A DNA stretch of 64,000 bases, taken from Mesorhizobium sp. L-2-11. Lineage in GTDB: Bacteria; Pseudomonadota; Alphaproteobacteria; Rhizobiales; Rhizobiaceae. The notes under the pieces were generated by a model, which was given only the letters and a program-made list of their open reading frames with translations, was not told the origin of the DNA and did no database searches. The stretch is from NCBI RefSeq assembly GCF_016756595.1, contig NZ_AP023257.1, positions 1,240,001 to 1,304,000 of the forward strand. Reading direction: 5' to 3'. This document shows positions 6,328-15,924 of the stretch, piece by piece. The stretch's first letter is position 1, and each line of letters opens with the position of its first letter. Both the position numbers and the translations under genes were made by a program.

Positions 6328-7716
6328 ATGGTCGGTTATCTCGTTGTTCTTCTGTTGGTCCTGGCCGCTGCGGCCTATTGGATCGGCCGGACCCGCGCCA
6401 TTGCCAGTGTCAATGGCGAGGTCGCGCGACTGCATTCGCTGCCTGGCCAGCATGGCATGTTTCTGGCGCTTTTTGCTGCCGGTCCGGCGCTGCTTGCGAT
6501 CGTGTTGTGGTCGCTGGTGACGCCGGGAATCGAATCGTCGATCATTGCCGACCGCTTCTCCTCCGAGTTGTCGGGAATGGGCGTCCCGCAGGTCGAAGCT
6601 TTCATCCGCGACGCTCGCGCGATGGCCTTTGGCGGGCTTGTCGGCTTCGCCGATCCCACGAAAGAGGCGGCCGCCGCCCTCTACAAATCGGTCCATGCGA
6701 CCAGCACCTGGATCATCTGGACCGTCGCGCTCGTGCTTTCCGCGTCCGGATTTTACTGGGCCTATTCGCGCATCGCACCGGCCTACCGGGCGCGCCACGT
6801 GGTCGAGCGCATTCTTCGCGCATTCTTGATCGCCTGTTCGGTTGTCGCGATCCTGACGACGATCGGCATCGTCCTGTCGCTTATCTTCGAGTCCCTGCGG
6901 TTCTTCCAACAGGTGCCGTTCTACAAGTTCCTGTTCGGCACGCATTGGTCGCCGCAGAGCGCCTTCACCGGCGCGGGAGCCGAGGCCGGGGCGGTCAACG
7001 AGGACATTTTTGGCATGGTGCCACTCTTTGCCGGCACGTTGCTCATCACCTTCATCGCTATGCTGGTGGCTGCGCCTATCGGGCTGATGGCCGCGATCTA
7101 CCTTTCGGATTACGCCTCCAAAAGCGTCCGCGCGGTCGCAAAGCCGGTTCTGGAAATCCTCGCCGGCATTCCGACCGTCGTCTACGGCTTCTTCGCCGCG
7201 CTGACGGTTGCGCCTTACTTCCGCGGCATCGGCGAAAGCCTGGGCCTCAACGTCGCGTCTGAATCCGCGCTCGCCGCAGGCGTGGTCATGGGTATCATGA
7301 TCATTCCCTTCGTTTCCTCGCTGTCCGACGATGTGATCAACGCCGTCCCGCAATCCCTGAGAGACGGTTCAGCCGGCCTTGGCGCGACCAAGTCGGAAAC
7401 CATCCGCAAGGTGGTCCTTCCCGCTGCCCTTCCGGGCATCGTTTCGGCGATGCTGCTTGCCGTCAGCCGCGCAATTGGCGAAACAATGATCGTCGTCATG
7501 GCGGCGGGGCTGGCGGCAAACCTCACGGCCAACCCGCTCGAAGCGGTCACCACCGTGACCGTGCAGATCGTGACGCTGCTGGTGGGCGATCAGGAGTTCG
7601 ACAGCGCCAAGACGCTTGCAGCCTTCGCACTCGGCCTGGTGCTGTTCTGCATCACGCTTACCCTCAACATCGTCGCTTTGCGCGTCGTCCAGAAATACCG
7701 AGAGCAATATGACTGA
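6328..7716 (+). CDS. pstC: Phosphate ABC transporter permease PstC
   Basis: A 462-residue integral membrane protein, the long alphaproteobacterial form. An extra N-terminal part of about 200 residues has two or three hydrophobic segments (VGYLVVLLLVLAAAAYW; FLALFAAGPALLAIVLW). The permease core follows from about residue 230 (GTLLITFIAMLVAAPIGLMA). The ABC-ATPase contact loop (EAA motif) is QSLRDGSAGLGATKSETIRK near residue 345. It pairs with PstA to form the phosphate channel. The reading frame overlaps pstA by eight bases (ATGACTGA), indicating translational coupling. Confidence 0.93.
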   Translation: MVGYLVVLLLVLAAAAYWIGRTRAIASVNGEVARLHSLPGQHGMFLALFAAGPALLAIVLWSLVTPGIESSIIADRFSSELSGMGVPQVEAFIRDARAMAFGGLVGFADPTKEAAAALYKSVHATSTWIIWTVALVLSASGFYWAYSRIAPAYRARHVVERILRAFLIACSVVAILTTIGIVLSLIFESLRFFQQVPFYKFLFGTHWSPQSAFTGAGAEAGAVNEDIFGMVPLFAGTLLITFIAMLVAAPIGLMAAIYLSDYASKSVRAVAKPVLEILAGIPTVVYGFFAALTVAPYFRGIGESLGLNVASESALAAGVVMGIMIIPFVSSLSDDVINAVPQSLRDGSAGLGATKSETIRKVVLPAALPGIVSAMLLAVSRAIGETMIVVMAAGLAANLTANPLEAVTTVTVQIVTLLVGDQEFDSAKTLAAFALGLVLFCITLTLNIVALRVVQKYREQYD

Positions 7717-9322
7717 TGCGATCTCGTCATTCGGCGCCGTCGGACGGCCGGTCAGTATTCATACCGACGATGCCGCGAAGGCGCGGCTGAAGGGCCGCTA
7801 CCGCACGGAAACGTGGTTCAAATGGCTTGGCGCCGCAGCTGTCGCGTTGGCCGGTTTGTTCCTTGTGCTGCTCCTGTCGACGATCGTCACGCAGGCGATT
7901 CCTGCGCTGCGGCAGAACTATGTGACGCTGCCGATCGATCTTTCGGCGGCCAAGGTCGACCCGGCGAAACTCGATGAGGTGAATTACGACGCCATCGCTC
8001 AGGAAGCGCTTACGGCAAAATTTCCTAATGTGACGAGCCGCCAGGACAAGCGCCTGCTGCGCGGGCTGATTTCCACCGGCACAGGCGTGTTCCTGCGCAA
8101 GGATATTGCGGCTGATCCGGGGATGCTCGGAGGAACGGTGGACTATGCGGTTCCACTTGACGATTTTGCCGACCTCTACCTCAAGGGTTTGCTTGCCGAC
8201 GTCGGTTCAGACGAAGCGATTTCGACAAGCGTCACGCCTTCGCAAACCAGCGGCGACATCGATCTGACCTTCGGCGACGATGCCATGCTGGCGCTGGCGC
8301 GCGGCCATGGTGCGACCGAGGGGGAAAACGGCATGCTCACGCTGACAAGCGGCGCGTCGTCGCTGCTGGTCGCGTTCAATGGCGGCACGGTCAAGCTGAC
8401 CGCGCTGTCGCCTGCGGCCAACGGTACAGTGATCGCAAAGGGCACGGTGATCGAGGCGCTGGACAGCACGGCGCCCGCCGCGAGCGGCCAGGCATTCCTG
8501 CGCGTCATCGAGACGCCGGAAGCATCGCGAAAGATTTCGGACAAGGTGATTGTCTGGCTCGACATGCTGAAGAGCGCCGGCCTGATCGAAAGCCGGTTCA
8601 ACTCGATCTTCTTCTTCACCGGCGCAAGCCGCGAGCCGGAACTGGCCGGTGTCTGGGGCGCGGTCGTCGGATCGTTCCTGACCATGATCGTAACGCTGGC
8701 CATCGCCTTCCCGATCGGCGTTTCAGCGGCGATTTATCTTGAGGAATTTGCGCCCAGGAACCGGCTGACGACGATGATCGAAGTGAATATCAACAATCTG
8801 GCGGCGGTGCCTTCGATCGTCTTCGGCCTGCTTGGGCTTGCCGTATTCCTGAATTTCTTCGGCATGCCGCGCTCAGCCCCGGTGGTCGGCGGCATGGTGC
8901 TGGCGCTGATGACCCTGCCGATCATCATTATCGCCTCGCGCGCTTCGCTGCGCGCCGTGCCGCCGTCGATCCGCGAGGCGGCGCTCGGCATCGGAGCGTC
9001 CAAGGTCCAGACGGTATTCCATCACGTCTTGCCGCTGGCGATGCCGGGCATCATGACCGGCACCATCCTCGGAATGGCGCATGCGCTGGGCGAAACCGCG
9101 CCGTTGCTGATGATCGGCATGGTCGCCTTCATCGTCGACATTCCCGGCGGCTTCACCGATCCCGCGACGATCCTGCCGGTGCAGATATTCATGTGGGCGG
9201 ATTTCCCGGAAGCCGGGTTCCAGCAGAAGACTTCGGCGGCGATTTTGATTTTGCTGGTGTTTTTGGTCATCATGAATGCCATCGCGGTGATACTGCGCAG
9301 GCGCTTCGAGCGGCGCTGGTAA
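7709..9322 (+). CDS. pstA: Phosphate ABC transporter permease PstA
   Basis: A 537-residue permease. An N-terminal membrane segment (AAVALAGLFLVLLLSTIVTQA, near residues 35-57) is followed by an unusually long extracytoplasmic part of about 250 residues. The membrane core starts near residue 313 (VVGSFLTMIVTLAIAFPIGV). The ATPase-contact motif is REAALGIGASKVQT near residues 423-436, and GMAHALGETAPLLMIGMVAF follows. The start at 7709 was chosen because it overlaps the pstC stop and gives the family N-terminus; a longer frame into pstC is not supported. It heterodimerises with PstC. Confidence 0.93.
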   Translation: MTDAISSFGAVGRPVSIHTDDAAKARLKGRYRTETWFKWLGAAAVALAGLFLVLLLSTIVTQAIPALRQNYVTLPIDLSAAKVDPAKLDEVNYDAIAQEALTAKFPNVTSRQDKRLLRGLISTGTGVFLRKDIAADPGMLGGTVDYAVPLDDFADLYLKGLLADVGSDEAISTSVTPSQTSGDIDLTFGDDAMLALARGHGATEGENGMLTLTSGASSLLVAFNGGTVKLTALSPAANGTVIAKGTVIEALDSTAPAASGQAFLRVIETPEASRKISDKVIVWLDMLKSAGLIESRFNSIFFFTGASREPELAGVWGAVVGSFLTMIVTLAIAFPIGVSAAIYLEEFAPRNRLTTMIEVNINNLAAVPSIVFGLLGLAVFLNFFGMPRSAPVVGGMVLALMTLPIIIIASRASLRAVPPSIREAALGIGASKVQTVFHHVLPLAMPGIMTGTILGMAHALGETAPLLMIGMVAFIVDIPGGFTDPATILPVQIFMWADFPEAGFQQKTSAAILILLVFLVIMNAIAVILRRRFERRW

Positions 9323-9334
9323 GGAGTAGAGGAT

Positions 9335-10150
9335 ATGAACTTCATGACGGAAGCCGGCGTCGAGCAGAAACTGAGCAGCGCAACCAACGCCCCTTCGATC
9401 AAGATGAAGGGCGAAAAGGTCTCTGTTCACTACGGCGAGAAGCGAGCCCTGTTCGACGTCGATCTCGATGTCCGCGAGCATCAGGTGACGGCGTTGATCG
9501 GGCCATCGGGCTGTGGCAAGTCGACGTTCCTGCGGTGCCTGAACCGAATGAACGACACGATCGATATCGCACGGGTGAGCGGCAAAATCACGCTCGACGG
9601 CGAGGATGTCTACGACCCGAAGATCGATGTCGTCGAGCTGCGGGCCCGCGTCGGCATGGTATTCCAGAAGCCGAACCCGTTTCCGAAGTCGATCTATGAA
9701 AACGTCGCCTACGGTCCGCGCATTCACGGCCTGGCCAGGAGCAAGGCCGAGTTGGACGGCATTGTCGAATCGAGCCTCAAGAAGGCCGGCCTGTTCAACG
9801 AGGTCAAGGATCGCCTGCTCGAGTCGGGTACCGGTCTGTCCGGCGGACAGCAGCAGCGCTTGTGCATCGCCCGCGCCATCGCCGTGTCGCCGGAAGTGAT
9901 CCTGATGGACGAGCCCTGTTCGGCGCTCGATCCGATAGCCACCGCCCGCGTCGAGGAACTGATCGATGAACTTCGCGAGAACTACACGATCGTCATCGTC
10001 ACCCATTCGATGCAGCAGGCGGCGCGCGTGTCGCAACGCACGGCGATGTTCCATCTCGGCTATCTGGTCGAGGAGGGCGCGACCGACAAGATGTTCACCA
10101 ACCCCGACGACAAGCGCACCCAGGACTACATCACCGGCCGGTTCGGCTGA
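9335..10150 (+). CDS. pstB: Phosphate ABC transporter ATPase
   Basis: A 271-residue ATPase of usual length. Walker A is GPSGCGKST near residue 52, the Q-loop is VFQKPNPFP, the signature is LSGGQQQR near residue 168, Walker B is VILMDEP near residue 188 and the switch histidine is in VTHSMQQA. The [12 protein letters not shown] stretch is typical of PstB. It powers PstCA and, with PhoU, takes part in signalling phosphate status. It starts 12 bases after pstA with an AGGAGTAGAGGAT ribosome site. Confidence 0.96.
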   Translation: MNFMTEAGVEQKLSSATNAPSIKMKGEKVSVHYGEKRALFDVDLDVREHQVTALIGPSGCGKSTFLRCLNRMNDTIDIARVSGKITLDGEDVYDPKIDVVELRARVGMVFQKPNPFPKSIYENVAYGPRIHGLARSKAELDGIVESSLKKAGLFNEVKDRLLESGTGLSGGQQQRLCIARAIAVSPEVILMDEPCSALDPIATARVEELIDELRENYTIVIVTHSMQQAARVSQRTAMFHLGYLVEEGATDKMFTNPDDKRTQDYITGRFG

Positions 10151-10186
10151 GCGGGTCCGGCGAATTTCGAACACGAGGACAGCACC

Positions 10187-10894
10187 ATGGGTGAACACAC
10201 CGTCGCTTCTTTCGACGAGGAACTGGAGCATATCGACCGCCTGATCCGCGACATGGACGAGCTCGCCGCCGCAATGGTCGCAGCTTCGATCCGCGCGCTG
10301 CTCGCGTCGGACAATGCGATGGCGCAGCGCGTCGTCTCGGACGACGCCATCATGGATGCGCGGCAGCGCGAGCTCGACGACAGCGCCATCACGCTTATCG
10401 CCAAGCGGCAGCCGATGGCGCAGGATCTGCGCGCCGTGGTTGGCGCAATCCGCATGGCCGGCGATCTCGAGCGCATCGGCGATCTGGCCAAGAATATAGC
10501 CAAGCGGGTCAGCGCAGTCGGGCAGAGCGCGACGCCGCGGAATCTGTCGCACGGTATCGACGCGATGGCGGATCTGGTTCTTGTGCAGCTCCGCGGCGTG
10601 GTCGAGCACTATGTGGCGCGCGATGCCGGCGCGTTGAAGGAACTGCGCGCCGACGACCAGAAGATCGACGTGAAATACACGGCGGTTTTCCGCGAGCTCC
10701 TGACCTACATGATGGAGGATCCGCGCAACATCACCGCCTGCACGCACCTTCTGTTCTGCGCCAAGAATCTCGAGCGTATCGGCGATCATGTCACCAACAT
10801 CGCCGAAAACGCCTACTTTGTCGTGACCGGGCAGCAATTGCCGGCGGATCGCCCGAAGCTCGACGAAACGACGATGTCGGCGCCGGCGACATGA
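10187..10894 (+). CDS. phoU: Phosphate signalling complex protein PhoU
   Basis: A 235-residue all-helical protein with two PhoU domains. Each repeats the metal-binding E/DxxxD pattern, seen as DLERIGDLAKNIAKR near residue 90 and NLERIGDHVTNIAEN near residue 190. PhoU links PstSCAB transport state to the PhoR kinase and keeps the Pho regulon off when phosphate is plentiful. It lies between pstB and phoB in the same operon and has a GAGGAC ribosome site. Confidence 0.95.
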   Translation: MGEHTVASFDEELEHIDRLIRDMDELAAAMVAASIRALLASDNAMAQRVVSDDAIMDARQRELDDSAITLIAKRQPMAQDLRAVVGAIRMAGDLERIGDLAKNIAKRVSAVGQSATPRNLSHGIDAMADLVLVQLRGVVEHYVARDAGALKELRADDQKIDVKYTAVFRELLTYMMEDPRNITACTHLLFCAKNLERIGDHVTNIAENAYFVVTGQQLPADRPKLDETTMSAPAT

Positions 10895-10910
10895 CAGGAG
10901 TGACCGGCCG

Positions 10911-11600
10911 ATGATCGCGCCGCGCATCATGGTGGTGGAGGATGAAGAGCCGCTGGGCGTCCTCCTCCGTTACAATCTTGAATCCGAAGGCTATCAGGTC
11001 GAGGTGGTGACGCGCGGCGACGAGGCCGAAATCCGGCTGCAGGAAAACGTGCCCGATCTTTTGGTGCTCGACTGGATGGTGCCGGCGGTTTCCGGCATCG
11101 AGCTTTGCCGGCGCCTTCGGGTGCGTCCCGAAACCGAGCGGCTGCCGATCATCATGCTGACCGCGCGCGGCGAGGAGAGCGACCGGGTGCGCGGCCTTTC
11201 GACCGGAGCCGACGATTATCTGGTCAAGCCGTTCTCGACACCGGAATTCATGGCCAGGGTCAAGGCGCTGCTGCGCCGCGCCAAGCCGGAAGTGCTGTCC
11301 AGCGTGCTCAAGGTCGGCGACATCATGCTCGATCGCGAATCGCACAGGGTCTATCGCAAGAAGAGCGAGATCCGGCTCGGGCCGACCGAATTCCGGCTGC
11401 TCGAATTCATGATGCGGCATCCGGGCCGGGTTTTTTCGCGCAGTCAGTTGCTCGACAATGTCTGGGGCGAGACGATCTACATCGACGAGCGCACGGTGGA
11501 CGTCCATGTCGGCCGGTTGCGCAAGGCGGTCAACAATGGTCGCATGCCCGACGTCATCCGCACCATCCGCGGCGCAGGCTATGCGATCAGGGAAGACTAG
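10911..11600 (+). CDS. phoB: Phosphate regulon response regulator PhoB
   Basis: A 229-residue OmpR-family regulator. The receiver domain (residues 1-120) has the acidic pair in VVEDEEP, the phospho-acceptor aspartate in LLVLDWMVP near residue 53 and the lysine in LVKPFSTPEF. The C-terminal winged helix contains GPTEFRLLEFMMRHPGRVFS and the wing TVDVHVGRLRKAV. It would bind the Pho box at 5100. Its partner kinase PhoR is not in the window. The ATG has an AGGAG site and lies 16 bases after phoU. Confidence 0.94.
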   Translation: MIAPRIMVVEDEEPLGVLLRYNLESEGYQVEVVTRGDEAEIRLQENVPDLLVLDWMVPAVSGIELCRRLRVRPETERLPIIMLTARGEESDRVRGLSTGADDYLVKPFSTPEFMARVKALLRRAKPEVLSSVLKVGDIMLDRESHRVYRKKSEIRLGPTEFRLLEFMMRHPGRVFSRSQLLDNVWGETIYIDERTVDVHVGRLRKAVNNGRMPDVIRTIRGAGYAIRED

Positions 11601-11654
11601 GTTCCTCGGCGCGGAAGTTCTGACAGGTCGGGCGTACTTGCGTTGGCGGATCGC

Positions 11655-11775
11655 AGGCCTTCGCGATTAGCTGAAACGCCCATCGCTTCGTCATCCTTGG
11701 GCCGAGCAAGCCCTGCTTCGCCCTGGGATGACGAAGTTGGGAGGATTTCGGCCAATCCCGAATGTCTGCGATGGT
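11655..11775. repeat. Rhizobial hairpin repeat, family C copy 1
   Basis: An inverted repeat with perfect inner arms CTTCGTCATCC (11686-11696) and GGATGACGAAG (11726-11736) and imperfect outer arms (GATTAGCTGAAA / TTTCGGCCAATC). It fills the gap between phoB and the ROK gene. A second copy lies at 19455-19600 and a decayed copy near 37085. Confidence 0.75.
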
Positions 11776-11819
11776 CCAAGGAACCAACGGTGGATACTCC
11801 GGTACTCTTTCGGGTCAAT

Positions 11820-13067
11820 TCAAGCCACGTCTCTCCTGATCGTGCCGGACTTCCCTTGTGCGCCGGGCGCGAAAATCTCCTGGTCGACGAAGCTCAGCGC
11901 CCGCATGGCGCAGCCTTCGCGGATCAGCGGCAGCTCGTTGGGCTCGGTGTCGAAGGAAATCGAACCCGAATGCTGGCCGCCGGCGGTCTGAGCAATGGCC
12001 TCGCGCAGCGCCGGCTCGATCAGGTCGAAGGCGGCAGCGCTGGCGCCGACCATGGCCACCGGCGCCGGATCGATCAGCGCGAACAGGCTGCCGAGCCCGA
12101 AGCCGAGCGCTTCGCCGGCCTTGCGGTAGGCTTCGCGCTCCGGTCCGTCCGTCTCGCGCGCCCGGGCCGCCAGGGCCCGCATCTCGGCGTCGCTGATATC
12201 GGCGACCGGCTCGGCGTCCTCGCTCAATTGCCTTGCGTTGCGCCAGATGGCGTAATTGCCGGCATAAGCCTCGACGCAGCCGCGCCGCCCGCAGCGGCAA
12301 AGCGCGCCGCCCGGCCGATGGATCATGTGGCCGAATTCGCCGCCTGAGGAGTGGGTGCCGGTGAACAACTCGCCCTTCAGCACCAGCCCCATACCGATGC
12401 CGTGCGAGAGCAGGATGGCGATGAAATCGTCACGGTAGCGATCCGGGTGGCGCCAGCGCAGCGCTACGGCCATCATGTTGCAGTCGTTCTCCATGATGGC
12501 CGGGATGCCGAACTCGCGTTCCAGAATGTCGGCGAAGGCGATGTTCGTCTGCGGCGTGATCGGCGACCACAACATGGCGCGCGCATGGGAATCGGTGATG
12601 CCCTGGATCGCCAGCGCGATGCGGGCGACGCTTTGGACGTCGAGGTCGGGATCTTCGAGCCGGCGCCGGACGATGGCGATACATTCGCCGATCAGCGCGT
12701 CACGCGACATGGTCAGCGTGTCCAGCCGGCGTTGTTCCTCGGCGACCACTTTTCCGGCATAATCGATGACGGCGACCGACAGGAAATTCAGCGACAACAC
12801 AACTGTCAACACCGCAGCGGCTTGCGGATTGAGGCTGAGGCCGACCTGCGGCCGGCCGCGTTTCAGCGAAACCGTCTCGCTCGCCTTGCTCTCGGCCAAT
12901 ATGCCTTCCTGGATCAGGTCGGAAGAGATCGCCGATATGGTCGAATGGCTGAGGCCGGTGATTGCGGCGATCTCGGTCCGCGACGGCTGGCCTGCGCGGC
13001 GCACCGCCGAAATCACCATCGCCCGGTTGCGCCGGCGCAAATCGTCATGACGGATTCCAACCGACAT
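11820..13067 (-). CDS. ROK-family transcriptional repressor, xylose-type
   Basis: A 415-residue regulator. The N-terminal winged helix contains [20 protein letters not shown] near residues 30-50. A ROK sugar-binding domain fills the rest, with the zinc-binding [12 protein letters not shown] motif near residue 262 and the [10 protein letters not shown] active-site-like stretch. The start at 13067 has GGAGGAA nine bases upstream; the open frame extends 21 codons more without a ribosome site. It is divergent from the xylFHG-like transporter and the gap holds a 27-base palindrome over the likely promoter, so it probably represses that operon until the sugar binds. Confidence 0.85.
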   Translation of the reverse strand: MSVGIRHDDLRRRNRAMVISAVRRAGQPSRTEIAAITGLSHSTISAISSDLIQEGILAESKASETVSLKRGRPQVGLSLNPQAAAVLTVVLSLNFLSVAVIDYAGKVVAEEQRRLDTLTMSRDALIGECIAIVRRRLEDPDLDVQSVARIALAIQGITDSHARAMLWSPITPQTNIAFADILEREFGIPAIMENDCNMMAVALRWRHPDRYRDDFIAILLSHGIGMGLVLKGELFTGTHSSGGEFGHMIHRPGGALCRCGRRGCVEAYAGNYAIWRNARQLSEDAEPVADISDAEMRALAARARETDGPEREAYRKAGEALGFGLGSLFALIDPAPVAMVGASAAAFDLIEPALREAIAQTAGGQHSGSISFDTEPNELPLIREGCAMRALSFVDQEIFAPGAQGKSGTIRRDVA

Positions 13068-13218
13068 TTTTTGTTCCTCCTCATTGCCGCGGCCGCTCTT
13101 GAATCGGAAGCCGTCGGTAATGTCCGACAAATACTGGCAGAAGCAGAAGGGGCTGTCATTGTTTATTCCGAGCCTCGAAAAAAAGCCAACAGGACATCAA
13201 GACCCATCAGAATCGGTG

Positions 13219-13247
13219 TTGACAGTGCTTCGGCGTTGGACCAGTAT
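13219..13247 (+). promoter_or_regulatory. Probable promoter of xylF
   Basis: TTGACA (13219-13224), a 17-base spacer, then CAGTAT (13242-13247). The -10 element overlaps the left end of the palindrome at 13244, which suits repression by the divergent ROK protein. Confidence 0.5.
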
Positions 13248-13270
13248 TTTTTCGAGGCTCGAAAAAATAC
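13244..13270. promoter_or_regulatory. 27-bp perfect palindrome, likely ROK operator
   Basis: Two 13-base arms (GTATTTTTTCGAG and its complement) surround one central G. A matching half, GAGCCTCGAAAAAAA, lies at 13170-13184, about 85 bases upstream. The two copies may allow loop formation between divergent promoters. Confidence 0.75.
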
Positions 13271-13332
13271 GAGCCTTTGTGCCGGCCTTCGGGCCAGTTG
13301 GTCGCGCCGCACGCGGCGCAGGGAGGATTATC

Positions 13333-14373
13333 ATGAAGAGATTCGCAGCCGCCATTCTGGCGGGAGTCGCCATGTCGTTGACGCTCGCGTCGGCCGCGCA
13401 GGCCAAGGACAAGGTCATTGGCGTTTCGTGGTCGAACTTCCAGGAAGAGCGTTGGAAGACCGACGAAGCCGCCATGAAGGCGGCGATCGAGGCCGCCGGC
13501 GACAAATATATTTCGGCTGACGCACAGTCCAATCCCGGCAAGCAGCTGACCGATGTCGAGAGCCTGATCTCGCAGGGCGCCAACGCGCTGATCATCCTTG
13601 CGCAGGATGCCTCGGCCATCGGTCCGGCGGTGCAGAAGGCGCTGGACGAAGGCATTCCGGTCGTCGGCTATGATCGGCTGATCGAGAACAAGGACGTTTT
13701 CTATCTGACCTTCGACAACCAGGAAGTCGGCCGCATGCAGGCCCGCGAAGTGTTCAAGATGGCGCCGGAAGGCAATTACGTCTTCATCAAGGGCTCGGGC
13801 GCCGACCCGAATGCCGATTTCCTGTTCGCTGGCTCCATGGAAGTGCTCAAGGATGCCATCGACAGCGGCAAGATCAAGAATGTCGGCGAGGCTTATACGG
13901 ACGGCTGGCTTCCTGCCAACGCCCAGAAAAACATGGAACAGTTCCTGACCGCCAACGACAACAAGGTCGATGCGGTGGTTGCCGCCAATGACGGCACCGC
14001 CGGTGGCGTCGTCGCGGCGCTCACGGCGCAAGGCCTGGCCGGATCCGTCCCGGTTTCGGGCCAGGACGGCGACCATGCCGCGCTGAACCGCATCGCGCTC
14101 GGCACGCAGACCGTCTCGGTGTGGAAAGACGCGCGCGAGCTCGGCAAGAACGCCGCCGAGATCGCTTCGCAGCTGGCAGACGGCAAGCCGATGACAGACA
14201 TTGCCGGCGTCAAGGACTTCACCACGCCGGGCGGCAATGTCGTCAAGTCGCTGTTCCTGACGCCGATTGCCATCACCAAGGAAAATCTCAACGTCGTCAT
14301 CGACGCCGGCTGGATCAAGCAGGAAGAGGTCTGTGCCGGCGTGGCAGCGGGCGCTGTCCCGGTCTGCAACTGA
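13333..14373 (+). CDS. xylF: Xylose-type ABC transporter substrate-binding protein
   Basis: A 346-residue periplasmic protein with a Sec signal ([20 protein letters not shown], cut near AQA-KDK). It is of the XylF/RbsB type: [19 protein letters not shown] is the sugar-contact start, [10 protein letters not shown] and [11 protein letters not shown] follow, and [20 protein letters not shown] matches XylF closely. It captures a pentose, probably xylose, for the permease. The ATG has GGGAGGA nine bases upstream. A terminator follows, so it is made in excess over the membrane parts. Xylose as substrate is inferred from family. Confidence 0.88.
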   Translation: MKRFAAAILAGVAMSLTLASAAQAKDKVIGVSWSNFQEERWKTDEAAMKAAIEAAGDKYISADAQSNPGKQLTDVESLISQGANALIILAQDASAIGPAVQKALDEGIPVVGYDRLIENKDVFYLTFDNQEVGRMQAREVFKMAPEGNYVFIKGSGADPNADFLFAGSMEVLKDAIDSGKIKNVGEAYTDGWLPANAQKNMEQFLTANDNKVDAVVAANDGTAGGVVAALTAQGLAGSVPVSGQDGDHAALNRIALGTQTVSVWKDARELGKNAAEIASQLADGKPMTDIAGVKDFTTPGGNVVKSLFLTPIAITKENLNVVIDAGWIKQEEVCAGVAAGAVPVCN

Positions 14374-14395
14374 TCCGCCTTCGCCAAAAAACCTG

Positions 14396-14426
14396 AAACG
14401 CCGCGGCTTCACGCCGCGGCGTTTTT
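14396..14426 (+). terminator. Rho-independent terminator after xylF
   Basis: AAACGCCGCGG (14396-14406) pairs perfectly with CCGCGGCGTTT (14414-14424) across a 7-base loop, with TTTTT at the end. It lies inside the operon, so some read-through into the permease gene is expected. Confidence 0.85.
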
Positions 14427-14511
14427 CAAAAAAGTTGTTTTTCCGCGTCTCGCGGGTAATTTCTTAGCTGCTTCCGGCATCCGCGGCAGACGGCAACGGT
14501 GGGAGGACATC

Positions 14512-15831
14512 ATGACCGACACGACTTCCAACACGCCGGCTGCCGATCGGGCGCGGGAATCCGATCTCAGCCCCTTCGGCCGCTTCCTCAAGGCAACCGA
14601 GCTCGACATTCGCATGCTCGGCATGGTCGGAGCGCTGCTGATCATCTGGGTTGGAATCCACATCCTGTCGGGCGGCCTGTTCCTCACGCCGCGCAATCTC
14701 TGGAACCTGTCGGTGCAGACGTCCTCGGTCGCGATCATGGCGACCGGCATGGTGCTGGTCATCGTGATGCGCAACATCGATCTTTCGGTCGGCTCCGTCG
14801 AAGGGGTGATCGGCATGGTGATGGGCGTTGCGCAGGCAGAATTCCTCATCCGCGTCATGGGATTCCAGCTTGGAAATCCCTGGATATGGGTCATCGCACT
14901 GGCTGCCGGCGTGGCGCTCGGCCTGATGATCGGCGCGCTTCAGGGCTTCATCATCGCCTATCTCGAGGTTCCGGCCTTCATCGTTACGCTGGGCGGCCTG
15001 CTGATCTGGCGCGGCATGGCGTGGCTGATGACGAGCGGGCGCACCGTCGCGCCGCTCGATGCCACCTTCCAGCTGATGGGTGGCGGGCCGCGTGGCTCGA
15101 TCGGGGCGACCGCGAGCTGGATCGTCGGCATTCTCGCCTGCGTGGCCGTCGCCTTGATGCTGCTCAACGGCCGGTCGCAGCGCAAGCGCTTCAAGTTTCC
15201 GCTGCGCCCGGTCTGGGCGGAGAGCCTGCTTGGTGTTGTCGCCTGCGCCGCCATCCTCGGCGCCGTCTGGATCGCCAATTCCTATCCCTGGCCGATCGGC
15301 ATCGTGCGCCAGTACGCCCAGCGGAACGGCATCACCATCCCCGAAGGCGGGCTGTTCATCGCCCATGGCATCGCCATACCGGTGCTGATCGCGGTCGCAG
15401 TCGGCATCGTCATGACCTTCATCACCCGGCGCACCCGTTTCGGCCGCTACGTCTTTGCCATTGGCGGCAATCCGGAAGCGGCGGAACTCGCCGGTATCAA
15501 CACGCGCTGGGTGACCATGAAAGTGTTCATGATCATGGGCGTTCTGGCCGCGATCAGCGCGGCGATTGCCTCGGCCCGCCTCAATGCGGCGACCAATGCG
15601 CTGGGCACGCTGGACGAGCTCCTGGTCATCGCCGCAGCCGTTATCGGCGGCACGTCGCTGGCCGGCGGCTCCGGCACGGTGCTCGGCGCCATGCTGGGCG
15701 CGCTTCTGATGCAGTCGCTGCAATCCGGCATGGTTTTGCTCGGCATCGATTCGCCGCTTCAGAGCGTCGTCGTCGGCGCCGTGCTGGTCGTCGCCGTCTG
15801 GCTCGACACCGTCTACCGCAAGCGGGTCTGA
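14512..15831 (+). CDS. xylH: Sugar ABC transporter permease, xylose type
   Basis: A 439-residue membrane protein of the ribose/xylose permease family. About ten hydrophobic segments are visible, for example MLGMVGALLIIWVGIHIL near residue 40 and VPAFIVTLGGLLIWRGMAW near residue 155. The family motif ATGMVLVIVMRNIDLSVGSV lies near residues 76-96, and the cytoplasmic EAA-like loop (GGNPEAAELAGINTR) near residue 323. The XylH-specific central insertion is present, which explains the length. It works with xylF upstream and xylG downstream. A hairpin repeat separates it from xylG. Confidence 0.9.
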   Translation: MTDTTSNTPAADRARESDLSPFGRFLKATELDIRMLGMVGALLIIWVGIHILSGGLFLTPRNLWNLSVQTSSVAIMATGMVLVIVMRNIDLSVGSVEGVIGMVMGVAQAEFLIRVMGFQLGNPWIWVIALAAGVALGLMIGALQGFIIAYLEVPAFIVTLGGLLIWRGMAWLMTSGRTVAPLDATFQLMGGGPRGSIGATASWIVGILACVAVALMLLNGRSQRKRFKFPLRPVWAESLLGVVACAAILGAVWIANSYPWPIGIVRQYAQRNGITIPEGGLFIAHGIAIPVLIAVAVGIVMTFITRRTRFGRYVFAIGGNPEAAELAGINTRWVTMKVFMIMGVLAAISAAIASARLNAATNALGTLDELLVIAAAVIGGTSLAGGSGTVLGAMLGALLMQSLQSGMVLLGIDSPLQSVVVGAVLVVAVWLDTVYRKRV

Positions 15832-15897
15832 GCATGATCGCGAGCCGAAGGTCCGCGTCAGCGAAAAGTGAACATCCGTTTCGGTCCGACGTCATGC
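15832..15897. repeat. Rhizobial hairpin repeat, family B copy between xylH and xylG
   Basis: The ends are GCATGATCG and GACGTCATGC, with the internal block GAGCCGAAGGTCCGCGTCAG and then GCGAAAAGTG. The same block appears reversed at 25050-25090 (CACTTTCCCC, TGATGCGGACCTTCGGTTC). It sits within the operon right after the xylH stop. Confidence 0.7.
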
Positions 15898-15924
15898 TCG
15901 GCAAAACCATGGAGAGGAACGATC

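Noticed and set aside
8873..10930. Reverse-strand open frame of 685 codons opposite pstA-pstB-phoU
   Set aside because: It lies wholly antisense to three clear genes, has low-complexity Arg/Asp/His composition typical of a GC-rich shadow frame, and has no ribosome site.
13084..13332. N-terminal extension of the xylF frame
   Set aside because: The open frame runs through the promoter and operator; the signal peptide and ribosome site place the start at 13333.
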